Positions 10,555 through 22,250 of a stretch of 64,000 nucleotides of DNA are shown here, in pieces. Position numbers and translations under genes: made by a program. Under the pieces are notes generated by a model. It worked only from the letters and a program-made list of their open reading frames with translations. It did no database searches and was not told the origin of the DNA. The stretch is from Ceratotherium simum simum (Eukaryota > Chordata > Mammalia > Perissodactyla > Rhinocerotidae). The stretch lies in the NCBI RefSeq assembly GCF_000283155.1, contig NW_004454181.1:17847216-17911215 (forward strand), read 5' to 3'. The number at the start of each line of letters is the position of its first letter. The stretch's first letter is position 1.

Positions 10555-10645
10555 CTTATGATTGTAATAGCTGTCATTTGCAGAGTGCTTGCCATGTGCC
10601 AACCGCTTTTCAAAACATTATAGACACATTATCATATGTAATTCA
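10555..10645 (-). repeat. MIR SINE 3' end fragment
   Basis: 'agtgcttgccatgtgccaac', 'cgcttttcaaaacattatag' and 'acacattatcatatgtaatt' are the antisense MIR 3' half. Confidence 0.65.
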
Positions 10646-10914
10646 AGAATCTGCTCATCCCTTTCCTTTTCTCTTGCTGATGCTGGCAAAATATACATTT
10701 TGCCTAAAAATATATCCTGTAAGTTGGGCGGACAGGCTTGACAAGGTATCACATTAGCTAAAATACATATTGCAGCTAATGTGAGTAATGCACCCGTGCA
10801 CACACACACGTATATTGAGAGTGAGAGAGAAAGAAGCTAATGTGATTACCTGGTCAGGACTGTCTGCCCACCCTACATCTATCTAGACTGTGAAGATGCG
10901 GAACAGGAAGCGCT

Positions 10915-11145
10915 AACGTGTATGGATTGAGTAACAACTAAGTTCCAGACACAGCTATAAGCACCTCACAGGGGCTGCCTCAGCTGCTCCTCACAGTCGC
11001 CCTGTTATGTTGGTACTAGTACTATCTATTTTATAGATAAATATACAAGGCTCGAAGAGATTAAGTAGTTTGCTCAGCTAGGAAGTGGGAACCTTGCCCG
11101 GCAGTCTAACTCCAGAGCCTTTATCCTATTAACCACTGCTCTTAG
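10915..11145 (-). repeat. MIR SINE
   Basis: 'tataagcacctcacaggggc', 'tattttatagataaatatac', 'gtttgctcagctaggaagtg' and 'ctccagagcctttatcctat' give antisense MIR over nearly full length. Confidence 0.8.
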
Positions 11146-11149
11146 AACT

Positions 11150-12050
11150 TTCTGTACCTTCTGAACTTAAGCCCCCTTTAAAAAGCAAGAAACCATGCCC
11201 AGCTTCCTGAGTAGTAAAAAAGCACTGAGATCTTTCCTGGTCCTGGGAAAGAGCACAGGGGTGGTGAGGCCCTCAGTCCTCAAGGCTTTGGTGACAGAAG
11301 CTGCCAGGTGAGGCCGCCCCATGGACGTTCTGACCTCCCATATGTCACCAGGCAGACACTAGCCAGGCCACTAGTCAGGAATGACCCCCTGATCTGGAGA
11401 GACGGCCCCCTACATCCGGCTCCAGCCCTCGCTGACCTCAAGTCCGAGTAGAGCTGTGGCTTACAGCCACTCGGGGCACCTGCACTCTTTCTGAACAGGG
11501 AAATCATGAGGCTTGTGGGTAGTCAGGTGGGGCCGTGCTCCGCTCCTGTTCTGCTGCTGTTGGATGTGCGATACCTGCAGGGATCAGCCAAGCTGCAACC
11601 TTGTCAAGCATATGACAGACTCCTTAAATGATGCCTGGGGTTGTTCTGCAACAGCTAAATGGGATGACCAAAAGGGTATAAAATTGTGCCCAGGCTTCTG
11701 TAATGTTTCATTCGCAGTGGACCATCCAATGGTTAGATATTTAGCATTTTGTGCAACAGGAAAGAGCAGATTCATATTATGACAAGTTTTTCAGTTACTG
11801 AGAAGATGCTCTGTGGCTCTGGTTCCTCGATGGCTCTGTGAAGCCCACTCACAATGCAGGCAATGAAATGTGCCTGGGCCCGTGGGAGCCTGTACGCAAG
11901 GCCCACTGGAAGCACCTCTCTCTGCATGGGCTAGGAGGGTAAGCTGAGGACCGCGTGTGAGATGCCTTCGAGCCCCGGTGCCTGCCACCTCCTCAGTCTC
12001 ATGGCATTAAGAACAGGGACAGGCTTCTCTCAGACCCAGCCTAGCAACTT
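11150..12050. other. Unassigned, relatively GC-rich stretch
   Basis: No repeat family or gene is recognised in about 900 bp. Open frames of 60-89 codons exist on both strands and overlap one another, the pattern expected by chance in GC-richer DNA. No CpG-island density is evident by eye. Confidence 0.4.
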
Positions 12051-12054
12051 AGAA

Positions 12055-12205
12055 ACTTCGAGTCAGCAGACCAGGTTCCTGTCTTGGGTCTGACATAAAC
12101 AAGCTATGTAGCCCTGAGCAAGATGGCTTTTCTTTGCCTCAGCCTTCCAGTCTATAAGACACAATGTTTAGACTGGATGGTCTCTAAGACTCCTCCCACT
12201 TGAGA
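12055..12205 (+). repeat. MIR SINE
   Basis: 'gtcttgggtctgacataaac', 'agctatgtagccctgagcaa' and 'tttgcctcagccttccagtc' give the MIR core. The close, 'actggatggtctctaagact', is typical of one MIR subfamily. Confidence 0.75.
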
Positions 12206-12294
12206 ATGTCACATGGCAAATAAAAATCTCTCAGCCACTCACTGCTGTTGTTAATAGTTACTCGTATCACTAACTTCTGAGACAAAGTAGTTGA

Positions 12295-12420
12295 TCTATT
12301 AGATTGTCTTCTCCAAGAAGGCAGAGTTGTTTTGTTCAAGATTCTATCTCCTGTGTCCGACAGTGCCTGAAGTACACTGGGTGCTTAATAAATGTCAGAT
12401 AGATGGTAGTTGAATGGGTC
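12295..12420 (+). repeat. L2 LINE 3' end
   Basis: 'gacagtgcctgaagtacact' and 'gggtgcttaataaatgtcag' form the L2 terminus. The preceding 'ctccaagaaggcagagttgt' matches the 'ctccatgagggcagggac' block. Confidence 0.75.
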
Positions 12421-13464
12421 CAATTTCTCTTCTGAATTAAATAGTGCCTTCTGTGGACACTCATAGCTTGTACTCATGTACACCCGTCAAACAGAAGTAG
12501 ATTCATCCTCCCGTGTACTCTTGTACATGAAGTGTGTCCACACTAATTGCTGGTGACAAACTCCTGAAGCTTGCACAGCGGATCCCTTGAGTCATCTAAT
12601 TTTGTGTCCTCCTTGCTTCCTTTATCACTTATCAGTCAACATGTCTTTGCAGTAACAATGTCCTTTCCCATCTCGCAGAATGTTCCAAATTATTGACCAA
12701 TCAGTTATCTAATTACCTAACGTGTGCTAGAGCCCTCTGACAAGTCCTATAGGGAAAAAAATAAATGAAGAAAAACTGAGCACTGCCATCAAGGAGTCTA
12801 CAGCTATTTGGGAAGAGAAAAGCTGCCTCCATTTTTCTGTCACCTTTAGTTCTTGCCCTGATATTATTCTTTTTTTTCCTCCATCATGAGCTCCATTCCT
12901 TTCTCCAGAGCAGACTTCAAAACCATGTTCTACTCTGCCATTCTTTATCCCCTCAAATGCCTGGCATTTCTCCATTTTCAAGGAACTTTGACCCCACTAA
13001 TTCTTACCCACACATTTGCCACAATCCCTCACGTTGCTGAGTGTTTGATAGCGAGGGCATTGTTGCGGACCCTGATGTCGAGAGTGGAGAATTTGTTTCT
13101 CTAATTCATTTCTGTCATGCAGCAAATCAGTCACAGGGTCAGCTTAGGAAATAGGAAGTCAAGGCTCACTCAGTGCTCTTCAACTCTCCTGCCCACGGGA
13201 ATATTTTTTGGAAGTCTTAGCATCTATCTGAGGTATTACTAAAGCAAAGAGACTTTTCTCTTTCTTTTAAAAATGGTCTTTTTTCTAGAATTTCACTTCA
13301 TACTTAGAGGCAAAGGACTTCTATAAAACTAACATTTGATTTTGAATTTCTATGTAAATGGTAATGTGCTTATTTTTAGTTAGTTCTCTCATTAAACCCT
13401 TTTGTACACGATCCCATGCCTTCACTCCTTCAAGGATTAGTGGAGGCAAATGCATTTGGAGACT
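12421..13464. other. Mostly unassigned stretch
   Basis: Within this kilobase only 12720-12830 shows a weak antisense L2-like pattern ('caaggagtctacagctattt'). A T-rich run occurs near 12868-12880. No gene is recognised. Confidence 0.35.
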
Positions 13465-13660
13465 GCCCAACAGATGTGAGCTTTGATCTGGGCTCTGTTC
13501 CTCACCAGCTATGTGACTTTGGGCAAGTTAACTTCAATGAACTTTTTCTTCATCAGCAGAATGTGGGTTCTTGATTTAAAGGACTATCTCATGTGGGTAA
13601 GATTGAGTGAGATAAAGTCTATAAAAAATAATGCTTAGCAGCTAATAGGAGTTCAATAAC
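13465..13660 (+). repeat. MIR SINE
   Basis: 'gatctgggctctgttcctca', 'ccagctatgtgactttgggc', 'aagttaacttcaatgaactt' and 'cttcatcagcagaatgtggg' follow MIR over most of its length. Confidence 0.8.
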
Positions 13661-13789
13661 CTGTCTGAATCAAGTTCAACAATTTATTGGTCTCCCACTG
13701 TGCACAAGGTCCTGTTGCGGGATGCAGAAAAAGCTGACCCAGCTGACCATTCATTCCCAAAGCAGATATTTGATACATACTTATCATGT

Positions 13790-14085
13790 GATTTCTATCC
13801 TATCTCCATACTTCCGAGTTTCAGCTCAAATATCGTCTCTACAGAGAGGCCTTCCCTGACTGCCATATCAAAAACCAGCCCCTAGTTACTCATCATCACA
13901 TCACCTTGTGTATTTCCTTCATGGTATAACAATATTTTGTTTGAGTGTTTATCGGTTGCTTCTTTCTCATAAGTTAGGGGAGGCCGAGATTGTCTTTTCA
14001 TCACTAAATCCCCCAGTGCTCAGGCCAGTGCTCGGAACCAACTAGACACCCTACCTATTTTTAATTGAATGAATGAATGAATCCT
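13790..14085 (+). repeat. L2 LINE 3' region
   Basis: The classic block 'cagagaggccttccctgact' is intact, preceded by 'tcagctcaaatatcgtctct' and followed by a degenerate ending with the AATG tail 'tgaatgaatgaatgaat' near 14068-14082. Confidence 0.9.
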
Positions 14086-14594
14086 AGCTGCCGGGGAGAC
14101 ACTGATAAACAAAACAGACATAAGTCTGCCCTGATCTGATTCACAATCAAATGAGGAAGCATGAGGACCTTTAAGTCAAATTATTAAAAACCCCTCTATT
14201 TTTGTTAAGATTATCAATTTTCTACTTCAGAGCAAACAATGATATATTTTATAAGGTAGGCATAGCTGGAAGAGCCGAGCCTGGAAGAGGTATTTGGGGA
14301 AAACGTGGGAAATCTTAGGTAGAAAGTGGCATATGAAAGTCCATAACATTTGCAAAGTGTTCCCAGGATGGTGCACCTCTGTTTGGCCGAGGTCACTGTT
14401 AAGGAGAAAGCCCCATGCTGAGCTGAGAGCTGAGTTTTGTTTTCGACATGTTTTGATTTGCAATGCAGATATTTTCTTACAGTCCTGGAACAACCACATT
14501 ATGTGGCTCTCATGGGAGAGAAGAGATGCCACTCACCAAGAGTATAAGGAGAAAAAAAGATACATGCCTCCTCTCCCAAAGGATTTATACTTTT
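14086..14594. other. Unassigned non-coding stretch
   Basis: No repeat or gene is called. A 138-codon plus-strand frame (14294-14710) runs into the AT-rich LINE-like segment downstream and shows no domain; I treat it as chance. Confidence 0.4.
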
Positions 14595-14900
14595 CAGAGA
14601 GCATACCTGTACTTTTTTCTATGACACAAGTAATACATGTTCATCATGAATATTTAAGAAAATATAGAGAAGCAAAAAAGAAGAAAGCAAATCTCATCCC
14701 CATCCCGTGATGCAGATGACCATTGATACATTTTGGTGTATATGCTTCTAATTTATTCTATACATACATACTGATCATAGAGTACCTAATTATTGATCAT
14801 GTTTTCTATGCTTTATAGTGTGCAATGATCATTTTCCATGCCATTTAATATACTCCACATTATTTTTTATAAACATAATACTCCATCTAATATAGGCATC
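14595..14900 (-). repeat. Ancient LINE 3'-like AT-rich relic
   Basis: 'acaagtaatacatgttcatc' and 'aagaaaatatagagaagcaa', then 'cattttggtgtatatgcttc', resemble the antisense of an old L1M-type 3'UTR segment. Family assignment is tentative. Confidence 0.35.
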
Positions 14901-14964
14901 ATATACATCAATACCTGAGTAAAGGGAAAAGAAAGAGAGAAATCATGAAAAGGGTTGTGTCTGG

Positions 14965-15185
14965 AAGTTCAGAGCTCAGACATTGGAGGTGTCCCAGGTT
15001 CGAATCCTGACTCCACATTCACAAGAGGCAGGACATCCATGAGCCCCTGAACCTGCCACAGCATCGTTTTCCTCATCAGTAAAATAGGAATAGTGATGGC
15101 AGCTGTTCCCTACGGTGGTTTTAAGGATTAAATAAGCTAATGTAAGTAAAGTGGTTGGCCCCACAGTGTTCAACAAATGTTAGTT
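14965..15185 (+). repeat. MIR SINE
   Basis: 'caggttcgaatcctgactcc' (B-box region), 'cctcatcagtaaaataggaa' and 'taaggattaaataagctaat' span nearly the whole MIR. Confidence 0.85.
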
Positions 15186-15781
15186 TATTTTCAAATTTAA
15201 AGGGGAAATAGAACAAGAAGGAAAAGAGAAAGGAAATGTGAGAAGAGGAAAAGGGAGGAGAGAAAGAGAAAACATTTGAGGGGAAGAGTTGCCTTGTCAG
15301 TAAACTGGAGGTATTCAGTAGCCGAGGACAAGGTGGGAGATGGAGGCAGCCTCAGGAGAGGAGAGGTCAATGGCTGCGTGGGAAATGGCAGGTTTTTTTT
15401 TTACAGGAGCTGCTGGTCTGCGTGTCTGAGCCTCCTGACTGCTTTAGGAGAAAACAAAACACAATACAACTTTCTGTTTCTTGTCTCGGCTGGAAAGCCT
15501 CCCGTTGCGAGTGCCTGGTGCTGTTGGGGGTCTTCTCTTCTGCTCCCCCAGGAAGCCTCTCTGAGCACAGACGTGAGGCGTGGAGGCAACAGCTGGCCCA
15601 CAGGGGCTATTCTTTCTCTCCCACCTCTGCGAAGATGACCTCACCGGTGTCCCACTCCAGAATTCCCAGAGTAAGTGGGATGTGTTATCTCCACCTTCAG
15701 AAACTTGGATTCTGAGCTCACCAGCCAGAGAAAATCCACGCATGCCGTTTTGTGATGGTTAATGCTGTTATCCATATAATT
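15186..15781. other. Unassigned stretch with purine-rich start
   Basis: Bases 15195-15285 are strongly purine-rich (GGAAA/GAGAA runs). Beyond that, overlapping open frames of 60-120 codons occur on both strands (15276-15743). None carries a recognisable domain, and the mutual overlap argues for chance. Confidence 0.4.
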
Positions 15782-15995
15782 TTTAAATTGCTTTTAATAG
15801 CTTTATTGAGGTTTAATTACCATACAATAAACTGCACATATTTAAAACATAATTTAGGTTGTGACATACGTATACATCTGTGAAACCATCACTACAACCA
15901 ACCTAACCAAAGTATCCATCACCCCAAAAGTTCCCTCAAGCTCCTTTGTAGTCCCTCCCACCACCATACCTATCCCCAAAAGATTTCGGCATGAC
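15782..15995 (-). repeat. L1M-type 3'UTR fragment
   Basis: 'tagctttattgaggtttaat', 'ccatacaataaactgcacat', 'tgtgaaaccatcactacaac' and 'gtatccatcaccccaaaagt' are the antisense of the 3'UTR shared by older L1M elements. Confidence 0.8.
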
Positions 15996-16019
15996 TGTGT
16001 TATTTCTTTTTCCACTTTC

Positions 16020-16625
16020 TTGTTTTCAATAGTGTCGGGGGAAGAGGGAGAATCACCCTCTGCCCTTTCCCTTAAGGTTCTTCTGGCTGGCCAAATAATC
16101 AACAAGACAGGTTAGCAGGAGAAAATAATACCAAGTTTAATAACATGTATACATGGGAGAAAGCAGGGACACTGCGTTTCTCAACACAATAGCAGAAATT
16201 CTCATCTTAAATATCATTTTCAGCCAATGACAAAGGAGGATTTTGGGGGTGGGGGGAGTCAGTTACAGGAGATTACCACTAAAGCACAGTAAACAAGAGT
16301 AAGGTTTATGTAGCTCAAGGCCTCACCTTCCACATTGACAAGTCACTAGAAATGAGCTCATCCCCCTCTCTTCTCCAAACAGAGAGGGAGATACCTTTAC
16401 AAATGGAGATTTCCCTTATAAATGTAAATGATTGTCTGGCAACTCTTCGCAGGGTCATCCAGAGAATGTGGCCAGAGAGACAGAACTTCTGATAGGAGAG
16501 GCACCAACAAGCCCCTCTTATCGTAACATTTACCCTACGTTATCTTTACAGCCATCATGATAGATCTATTCCAGGAAGGAGCTACCGTGTCAAATTCTTT
16601 AGGCAGTTAGTGGGGGAGGTCAAAT
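16020..16625 (-). mobile_element. Probable LTR remnant
   Basis: 'ctggccaaataatcaacaag', 'gttagcaggagaaaataata' and 'ccaagtttaataacatgtat', with a later 'gggtcatccagagaatgtgg' and 'ttctttaggcagttagtggg', resemble a long eutherian LTR in antisense, with an ATTAAA-like signal on minus near 16136. I cannot name the subfamily and found no TSD, so this is a pattern-based call. Confidence 0.4.
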
Positions 16626-16894
16626 GTCCTCAGAGAAAACAACCAAGGTAAAGAGATAGATTTCAGGGTGGCCAAATCTTGATCTCCCACAATAGTTAGA
16701 TAATTTGATGTTATCATATCTCTGTGGTTCCTTTTTTCTGAGAGTGCAAATGGAAATGCTTTTATAGCGACTCAGTATAGCTTTTGATTTCCCAGTGGAA
16801 TTGGAAACAAGGCTCACTGGAGACGACTGTGGTACCAAGATGGAAGAGAAACCCTGGCTTCTTTCAACAAAGGGAAGGCTCTTCTGTAGGAGGC

Positions 16895-17425
16895 TTTGTG
16901 TGTGCAGGGGAGGACAGAACAGACAGGGCTCCTTGCCTCATGAAGCTCACAGCTTAGAAAGGGGGACTGACCACATCTAGGTAGACAAATAATCATTTAT
17001 GAGGAAGACAAAAAGCATACAGTGACAAAAGAAAAAAAAAGTGTTTTTGTTTTCCTTTTGAATGTAAAGCATGAGGAATGGCCGGTCTGATGGAAGCAGA
17101 TAATTAAGCTGATAAGCAGGTTCTTTCTTCCCAAAAGCTTGGGAAAGCCTGGAAAACAAGGTTCTAGGCTGCATCATCAGCAGATGCTAAGACCCTGAGG
17201 CAAGAGAGAAACTGGGACCTCAAGGAAACAGCAGGCTGGCTTGGCTGGAGCAGGAGAGAAATAGAAAGATGCCTGAGAATACAGCTGGAGGGATGGGCAG
17301 GCGCCAGATCACAGAGTCCAAGAGGACCTTGGAAGGAGTTGGAGTTTATTCTAAATGCAATGAGAAGCCACAGGAAGGTCTCAATCAGAAGTGGCACAAT
17401 TTGATTCGTTAAAGGACACATAAAT
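16895..17425 (-). repeat. L2 LINE 3' region
   Basis: Antisense L2 order: 'cctcatgaagctcacagctt', 'gaccctgaggcaagagagaa', 'ggctggcttggctggagcag', 'gccagatcacagagtccaag', 'aatgcaatgagaagccacag' and 'tcagaagtggcacaatttga'. An A-run at about 17030-17040 interrupts it. Confidence 0.8.
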
Positions 17426-17544
17426 GAAGAAAATGGTAATTTTCTGATTAAAACAAATAATTATCAATAATTATAAAAATTATAATAATGGAATTCTCTC
17501 TATACCATGGGACCTTTGCTCAGAGAAAAATAACAAGTGACTGT

Positions 17545-17695
17545 TTTATATTGAAGCCTGCCATTTTCCAGGCACAACTCCGGGCATTTTGCCTCTCGCT
17601 TACCTCTGCACAACATGTATTATTACTATTTGACAGAGGACGAAATGGACTCAGAGGTTAAATAATTTTCCCAAATTTACAAAACTTCAAGATGA
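17545..17695 (-). repeat. MIR SINE
   Basis: 'ccattttccaggcacaactc', 'gtattattactatttgacag', 'aggacgaaatggactcagag' and 'gttaaataattttcccaaat' follow antisense MIR. Confidence 0.75.
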
Positions 17696-18084
17696 GCTTA
17701 CCTAAATAAATTAATAGGGCCAAAGGAAATGTCTCTTTCTATCAAAACTCATCTGCAACTTTTTGCTGCAAGGGAACATTTGAACCTGTTTCTTAGGCTC
17801 CCTGGAGGCTAATGGCTTTAGAAAATAGGTCAGATGCTGAGGAAGTGGTAATGGAGAACAGCACCAGGGGTGGAGGACACACGCTGGTGGGACTCGGGGG
17901 CAAGGGACGGAGTGCCCACGATGGTCGCCCAGAGATGCAAAAGGTTATTCAGCTACCTGGCAAAGTAACATGAGGGGCAAGTCACAGAAACCAGACAGTT
18001 CTGGCAACAGGGAATGTTTGGCAAAGAGAAGCAAACCTCAGCAACTGCACAAACATAGGCATCTACTCATACACAAAAGGCCTC
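17696..18084. other. Unassigned non-coding stretch
   Basis: No repeat family or gene is recognised before the L1 at 18085. Confidence 0.4.
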
Positions 18085-18668
18085 AAAACGTTAAACATAA
18101 AATTACCACATGGCCAAGCAATTCCACTCCTTGGTATATACCCAAAAAAACTGAAAACAAGTATTCAAAAAAAAGAAATTTGTAAACTTATGGTCATAGC
18201 AGCACTCGTCAAATCCTCAAAAAGTGAAGAAAACCCAAAGATCCATCAAATGATGAATGGATAGATACAATGTGACGTATCCATACAATGGGGTGTTATT
18301 CAGACATAAAGCAAAATGCATTTCTGATACATGTTACAATGCAGACAAACCTTGAAAACATTATGTTAAGTGAAAGAAGCCAGACACAAAAGGTCACATA
18401 TTGTGAGATTCCATTTACATTAAATATCCAGAATAGGCAAATCCATAGAGATAGAAAACAGATTAGTAGTTGCCAGGGGCTGGAGGAGAGGTGGGAAGGG
18501 CAGTGACTGCTTAACAGGTACGTATTTTCTCTTTGGAGTGAGGAAAATGTTAGAACTAGATAAAGGGGGTGGTTGCACAATATTGTGAATGTACTAAATG
18601 TCAGTGTTTGTACACTCTAAAATGGTTAATTTTATGTTAGGTGAATTTTACCTCAATAAAAAAAAAAA
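18085..18668 (+). mobile_element. L1M-type LINE, 3' end
   Basis: 'attaccacatggccaagcaa', 'ttccactccttggtatatac', 'tgaatggatagatacaatgt', 'agtgaaagaagccagacaca' and 'tagtagttgccaggggctgg' are ORF2-end and 3'UTR blocks of an L1MA/MB-like element. The 3' end 'ggttaattttatgttaggtg' and 'aattttacctcaataaaaaa' is complete. Many stops are present. It is an older lineage than the L1s at 6752 and 31775, whose 3'UTRs differ. Confidence 0.9.
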
Positions 18669-18744
18669 TTTGGTAGGGTCATGGGGAGCCCCCGAAATCC
18701 CTGGCTGAGGAGAACTTACTAGTCCATAAAGAGAATCTAGATAA

Positions 18745-19245
18745 TCTTTATTCATTCCATATATCTATTAAACACCTATTATGTTGGGTATTAGGATGAG
18801 CCCAGTAATATCTGGTCTCTGCCTTCACCGAGCTTCCATTCTAGTGGAGGAAACAGACATTAATCAGAACCAGAAGAATGTAAATTATGGATGTGATGAA
18901 TGCTCTGAAGGAGGAGCTCCCAGGTGCAAGGAGGCGGTTAGGGAAGTCTTCCCTGATGAAGAGACAATTGAGGAATCTTCTGAAGGAATTTACTAGGGGA
19001 AGGGAAGGCAGTTTGAGGTTGAGAGGGAATAGGCTGAGGGAACAGCATGTGTAAAGGCCCGGTGGCAGGAGATTCCAAGGTAGAGGTCAGGATCTGAAAG
19101 AAAGCTTATGTGGCTGGGTTGTAAATGTGAGAAGATGTTCAGTGTAAGATGAGCCGAGAGAGGCAGCCTGGAACTTGGAGAGGGCCAGGTCACACAGAAC
19201 CCTGTTGGCCACATTCAGGATTTTGGTCCTAGTCCTTAGAAGAGT
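18745..19245 (-). repeat. L2 LINE 3' region, long copy
   Basis: Antisense L2 from its 3' end: 'attaaacacctattatgttg', 'ccttcaccgagcttccattc', 'ctagtggaggaaacagacat', 'agggaagtcttccctgatga', 'gtgtaaaggcccggtggcag' and 'gagagggccaggtcacacag'. About 500 bp can be followed. The 71-codon frame at 18781-18996 is a by-product. Confidence 0.9.
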
Positions 19246-19329
19246 AAAAAAAACACCCCCCAAACACACACCCTGTGTCTCTCCATTCCCTGCCCTGCAT
19301 TTGCTACCCTCATAGCTCTCACCATCCCT

Positions 19330-19460
19330 GACCTGTCTTTGTTTCCTATCTGTCTCCCCCAACTTCTGTGTAAGGTCCCTAAGGGTAGGGACTGTCTATT
19401 CCCTGATGTGTCCCCAGGGCACAGCATACACTAGGTGCTCAAAGACTTGTTGAATCAATT
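19330..19460 (+). repeat. L2 LINE 3' end
   Basis: 'ggtccctaagggtagggact', 'gtctattccctgatgtgtcc', 'ccagggcacagcatacacta' and 'ggtgctcaaagacttgttga' are the L2 terminus. It lies about 85 bp from the oppositely oriented L2 above. Confidence 0.85.
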
Positions 19461-20959
19461 CATGGATTTCCACTTTGAAAATACCACTCACACTACAGTG
19501 TGAGGAATGAATTGGTTTGGGGTGAGAAGAGAGGCAGGGCAGCCGGGTCTGCTCGATTCTGCAGTGGAAGCAAGTGTTGGGCTTGGGTATGTCCCTGAGA
19601 GCCCCTGTGTTCTGCACAGCCTGTGGTGGGCAGCAGCTGGTTCCTCTGCAAAAAGCAGGTCTTATCTTGAAGAGTCAGACCTATTCTCCGCTGAGCACTC
19701 TGGCCCTTTGATTCAGACTGCCCTCACAAGAGGTCAAACAGTCAGAGGTCAAAGGGTAAGAGAATATCCATTCAATGAGGAATGTTGGAGGGCTGGGGTT
19801 GGCTGGCAGGGCAGTGTGGTTGTTGAGAGAGCGTTGGCTTGGTATTCTGAATTCCACCCCAGCCCTCCGTCATCTCACCTTGAGACCTTAATGTCCCTCC
19901 CTCTCTCTGGTTCTCCAAATCACGTGAAGGAAGTAAATGAAGAACTTGATCTAGATGATTTATCCCTACCCTATTTTTTCCCACAGAAGATTTTTGTCTC
20001 CTATTGTGATAATAGTAACTTATGTTTATTTATTTGAGCCAGTGTGACAAAAGCTTACTGTGTTATGAGTATTATGACAAACCACACTATGAATCAGTAG
20101 CACTTTTAATAGGATTCATATTTCATTATTCCTGGTAATACCTGTCTCAAAAATAGTATATATGTACACAAAATCTCATTTATTCAATCTAGAGAGATGG
20201 CTAGTGCTCACGGATGTGTAGACCCCTGACACCCATTCCATGGCCTCATGAATTAGGAACCATTGGAATGGAAAACATTAAAGATCGTAATCCTAGGAGC
20301 AAAGAAAAAGCCGTTTGTAGACGGGGAAATGGAATGGCTTCACAGCCTGCGCTGAGATGGGGCTGCTCATCTGCCTCTTCCCCTCTGCTTCCTGACTCCA
20401 CACAAGTGAGGATACCTAACACCCCGTCTTCCTGGGAGAAAGGTCCTCCCAGATACAAGAAGAAGATTGCCTTATTCTCTGGCCATATGGAACATTCTTT
20501 CACCTGCACATCCTGGGCTTGTTTCGAGAATGGCTCACAAAAGGAGGAAAGTTCAAAGAAGCTGCCTGGGCATGGAGAGAATTCTGTCGGCTGCTTGATG
20601 AAGTTTATCAGAAGCAAAACTTCTAGATCTTTGAAGCAGAGAGGCTCACATCTGGAAACTGGTGTTACCCTCTCTCGACCTCTGCTGCATGTATGTTTTT
20701 CTAACAGATTCCTTTGTCAGAGGTGCTGGTTTTCCTTTCCCCGAGCTCATTAATTTCTCAGCATTAATACACTTCCTTTATTCTCTAATTAGGCACCGCT
20801 TCTCACATGTTTATGGTGGTGAATGCCCACGAGCCAAGATTGCCCCTTCACATAGGCAGAGGCCAGTCCACACTTGTGGTCTGTGCGCCAACTGCATGCA
20901 CGGGCAGTGCGGGAGCCACTTATCAAGGGTGATTCACAAATGACTCCTTCGCCCAGAGA
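19461..20959. other. 1.5-kb stretch without recognised repeats
   Basis: No MIR, L2, L1 or ERE pattern is visible. It contains two consecutive plus-strand open frames of 176 codons (19507-20037) and 179 codons (20214-20753), in different frames, and an overlapping 123-codon minus frame. The translations look like arbitrary sequence with no domain. By a rough random-sequence estimate, about one frame of this length is expected in 64 kb. Treated as non-coding, with a note in findings. Confidence 0.4.
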
Positions 20960-21480
20960 CTTTTATTCAATACATTAAACAAATATTTGAGCAACTGCTG
21001 CATTCCAGGTGCTATTCTAGATGCCTGGAATTTTTGCAGAGAACAAAAGACAAAAATCTCTGCCTCCCAGCATAAGTACATTTTATCATAGGTTAGCAGT
21101 TAATAAGTGCCTAGGAGGAAAAAGAACAGAATGGAGCAATAGAGGCTGGGAGTGCTCAAAAGTGGCAAGGGGGTGAGGTGTGTTTGTAAATAGGGTGTTG
21201 AGAAGTTGACCCTTCACAGAGACTTGCATCAGGAAGGAGCTAGCCATGCAGCTATCTGGGAGAAGAGCAATCCAGCCCATGAAGACAGTGAAGGACCCTG
21301 AGGAGGGGGCGTGGCAGGTATGTCCAAAGAATAGTAAGGAGATGGGTGTGACTGAAGTTACTGGAGCAAGGGGCACATAGTTAGGCTCAGGTCAGAGAAG
21401 TGATGGGGGCAGACTGTATGAGACCTTCGGGGCTCTGTAAGGACCTGGGCTTTTACTCACAGTGAAATGCGGTCAATGCC
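20960..21480 (-). repeat. L2 LINE 3' region
   Basis: 'acaaatatttgagcaactgc', 'ccaggtgctattctagatgc', 'cagctatctgggagaagagc' and 'gggctctgtaaggacctggg' with 'cttttactcacagtgaaatg' give antisense L2 over about 500 bp. Confidence 0.85.
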
Positions 21481-22205
21481 AAGTTTTGATCACAGCAGCG
21501 ATGAGATCTCACTTGTGTTTTATTCATTATTTGCTTATATTTATATTCATCTAATAGTTTTAACACCAATTGAAAATTTTTGCCTGAGTCAATTATATTA
21601 GAGCTTGCAAAATGCTTTTTTCTAATTCTGTCACTCATTCTACTCTTATCAGCTGACATTCCTTGTGAAATAGACCTTACTTTCATCAACTCTGGTTATT
21701 TGATGCCCAGGAAGACATTTCTTGCTGGAAAGTAAAAATAAATGACAAGGTTGTTCTCTTTAATGGCAAATTTGCAAGGAAACCTTTTTTTTTTTCTTTA
21801 ATAGCCACCTTGAATAGAGACAACTGTGCCCGTGCTTTCGAAGGACTCTCCCACCGTCTCCCTCTTACATTGTCCTTATTACGGGGGATGCAATTCCAGC
21901 AGGGAGCCATTGCTTGAGTTAGCTGTCATCTTTTGGAGTCTCCTTTCAGTGGTTCACCCATGATACCTGGAAGGAAAAGGAGGGCCCTGGAGGAGAGGGT
22001 GTTAGTAACTCTTCCTTTGATTTGTTGGGGGGATGAGCTGATTCTTGTGTCCCGATCCTAAAGAGCAGCTGAGATAGTGCCAAGTCCCTGCTCCACAGCC
22101 TTCGTTATTTAGTTAAATCCAAATGGCCTCACCAGGTTTTTTTTTTAAGGCTCTGTGAAATCTGTGTCTAGATGATCTTTCACTTCCTAATTCTTTTCCT
22201 TTCCC
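21481..22205. other. Unassigned non-coding stretch
   Basis: The first part (to about 21710) is AT-rich and vaguely LINE-like but unassigned. Short T runs occur at 21787-21796 and 22139-22146. No gene is seen. Confidence 0.35.
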
Positions 22206-22206
22206 C

Positions 22207-22250
22207 TACACACACACACACACACACATACATAAATACATACATACATA
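22207..22250 (+). repeat. CA/CATA microsatellite
   Basis: About eleven CA dinucleotides followed by CATA/AATA-type tetranucleotides up to the CCACACATG at 22251. It is likely polymorphic. Confidence 0.95.

Noticed and set aside
11150..12050. Possible CpG island or promoter
   Set aside because: GC content is only moderately raised and CpGs are sparse by eye. No TATA, initiator or exon-like structure supports it.
14294..14710. 138-codon open frame
   Set aside because: It ends in AT-rich LINE-like sequence and its translation has no recognisable feature.
15276..15743. Cluster of overlapping frames of 97-120 codons on both strands
   Set aside because: Mutually overlapping frames on both strands are typical of chance in GC-richer DNA. 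No family resemblance.
19507..20753. Possible protein-coding genes of 176 and 179 codons
   Set aside because: No domain, different frames, no splice or promoter signals, and lengths near what chance gives in 64 kb. Kept only as a low-interest finding.
22207..22250. CRISPR-like or other regular array
   Set aside because: Simple CA/CATA microsatellite with no spacers. No direct-repeat array with unique spacers occurs anywhere in the window.
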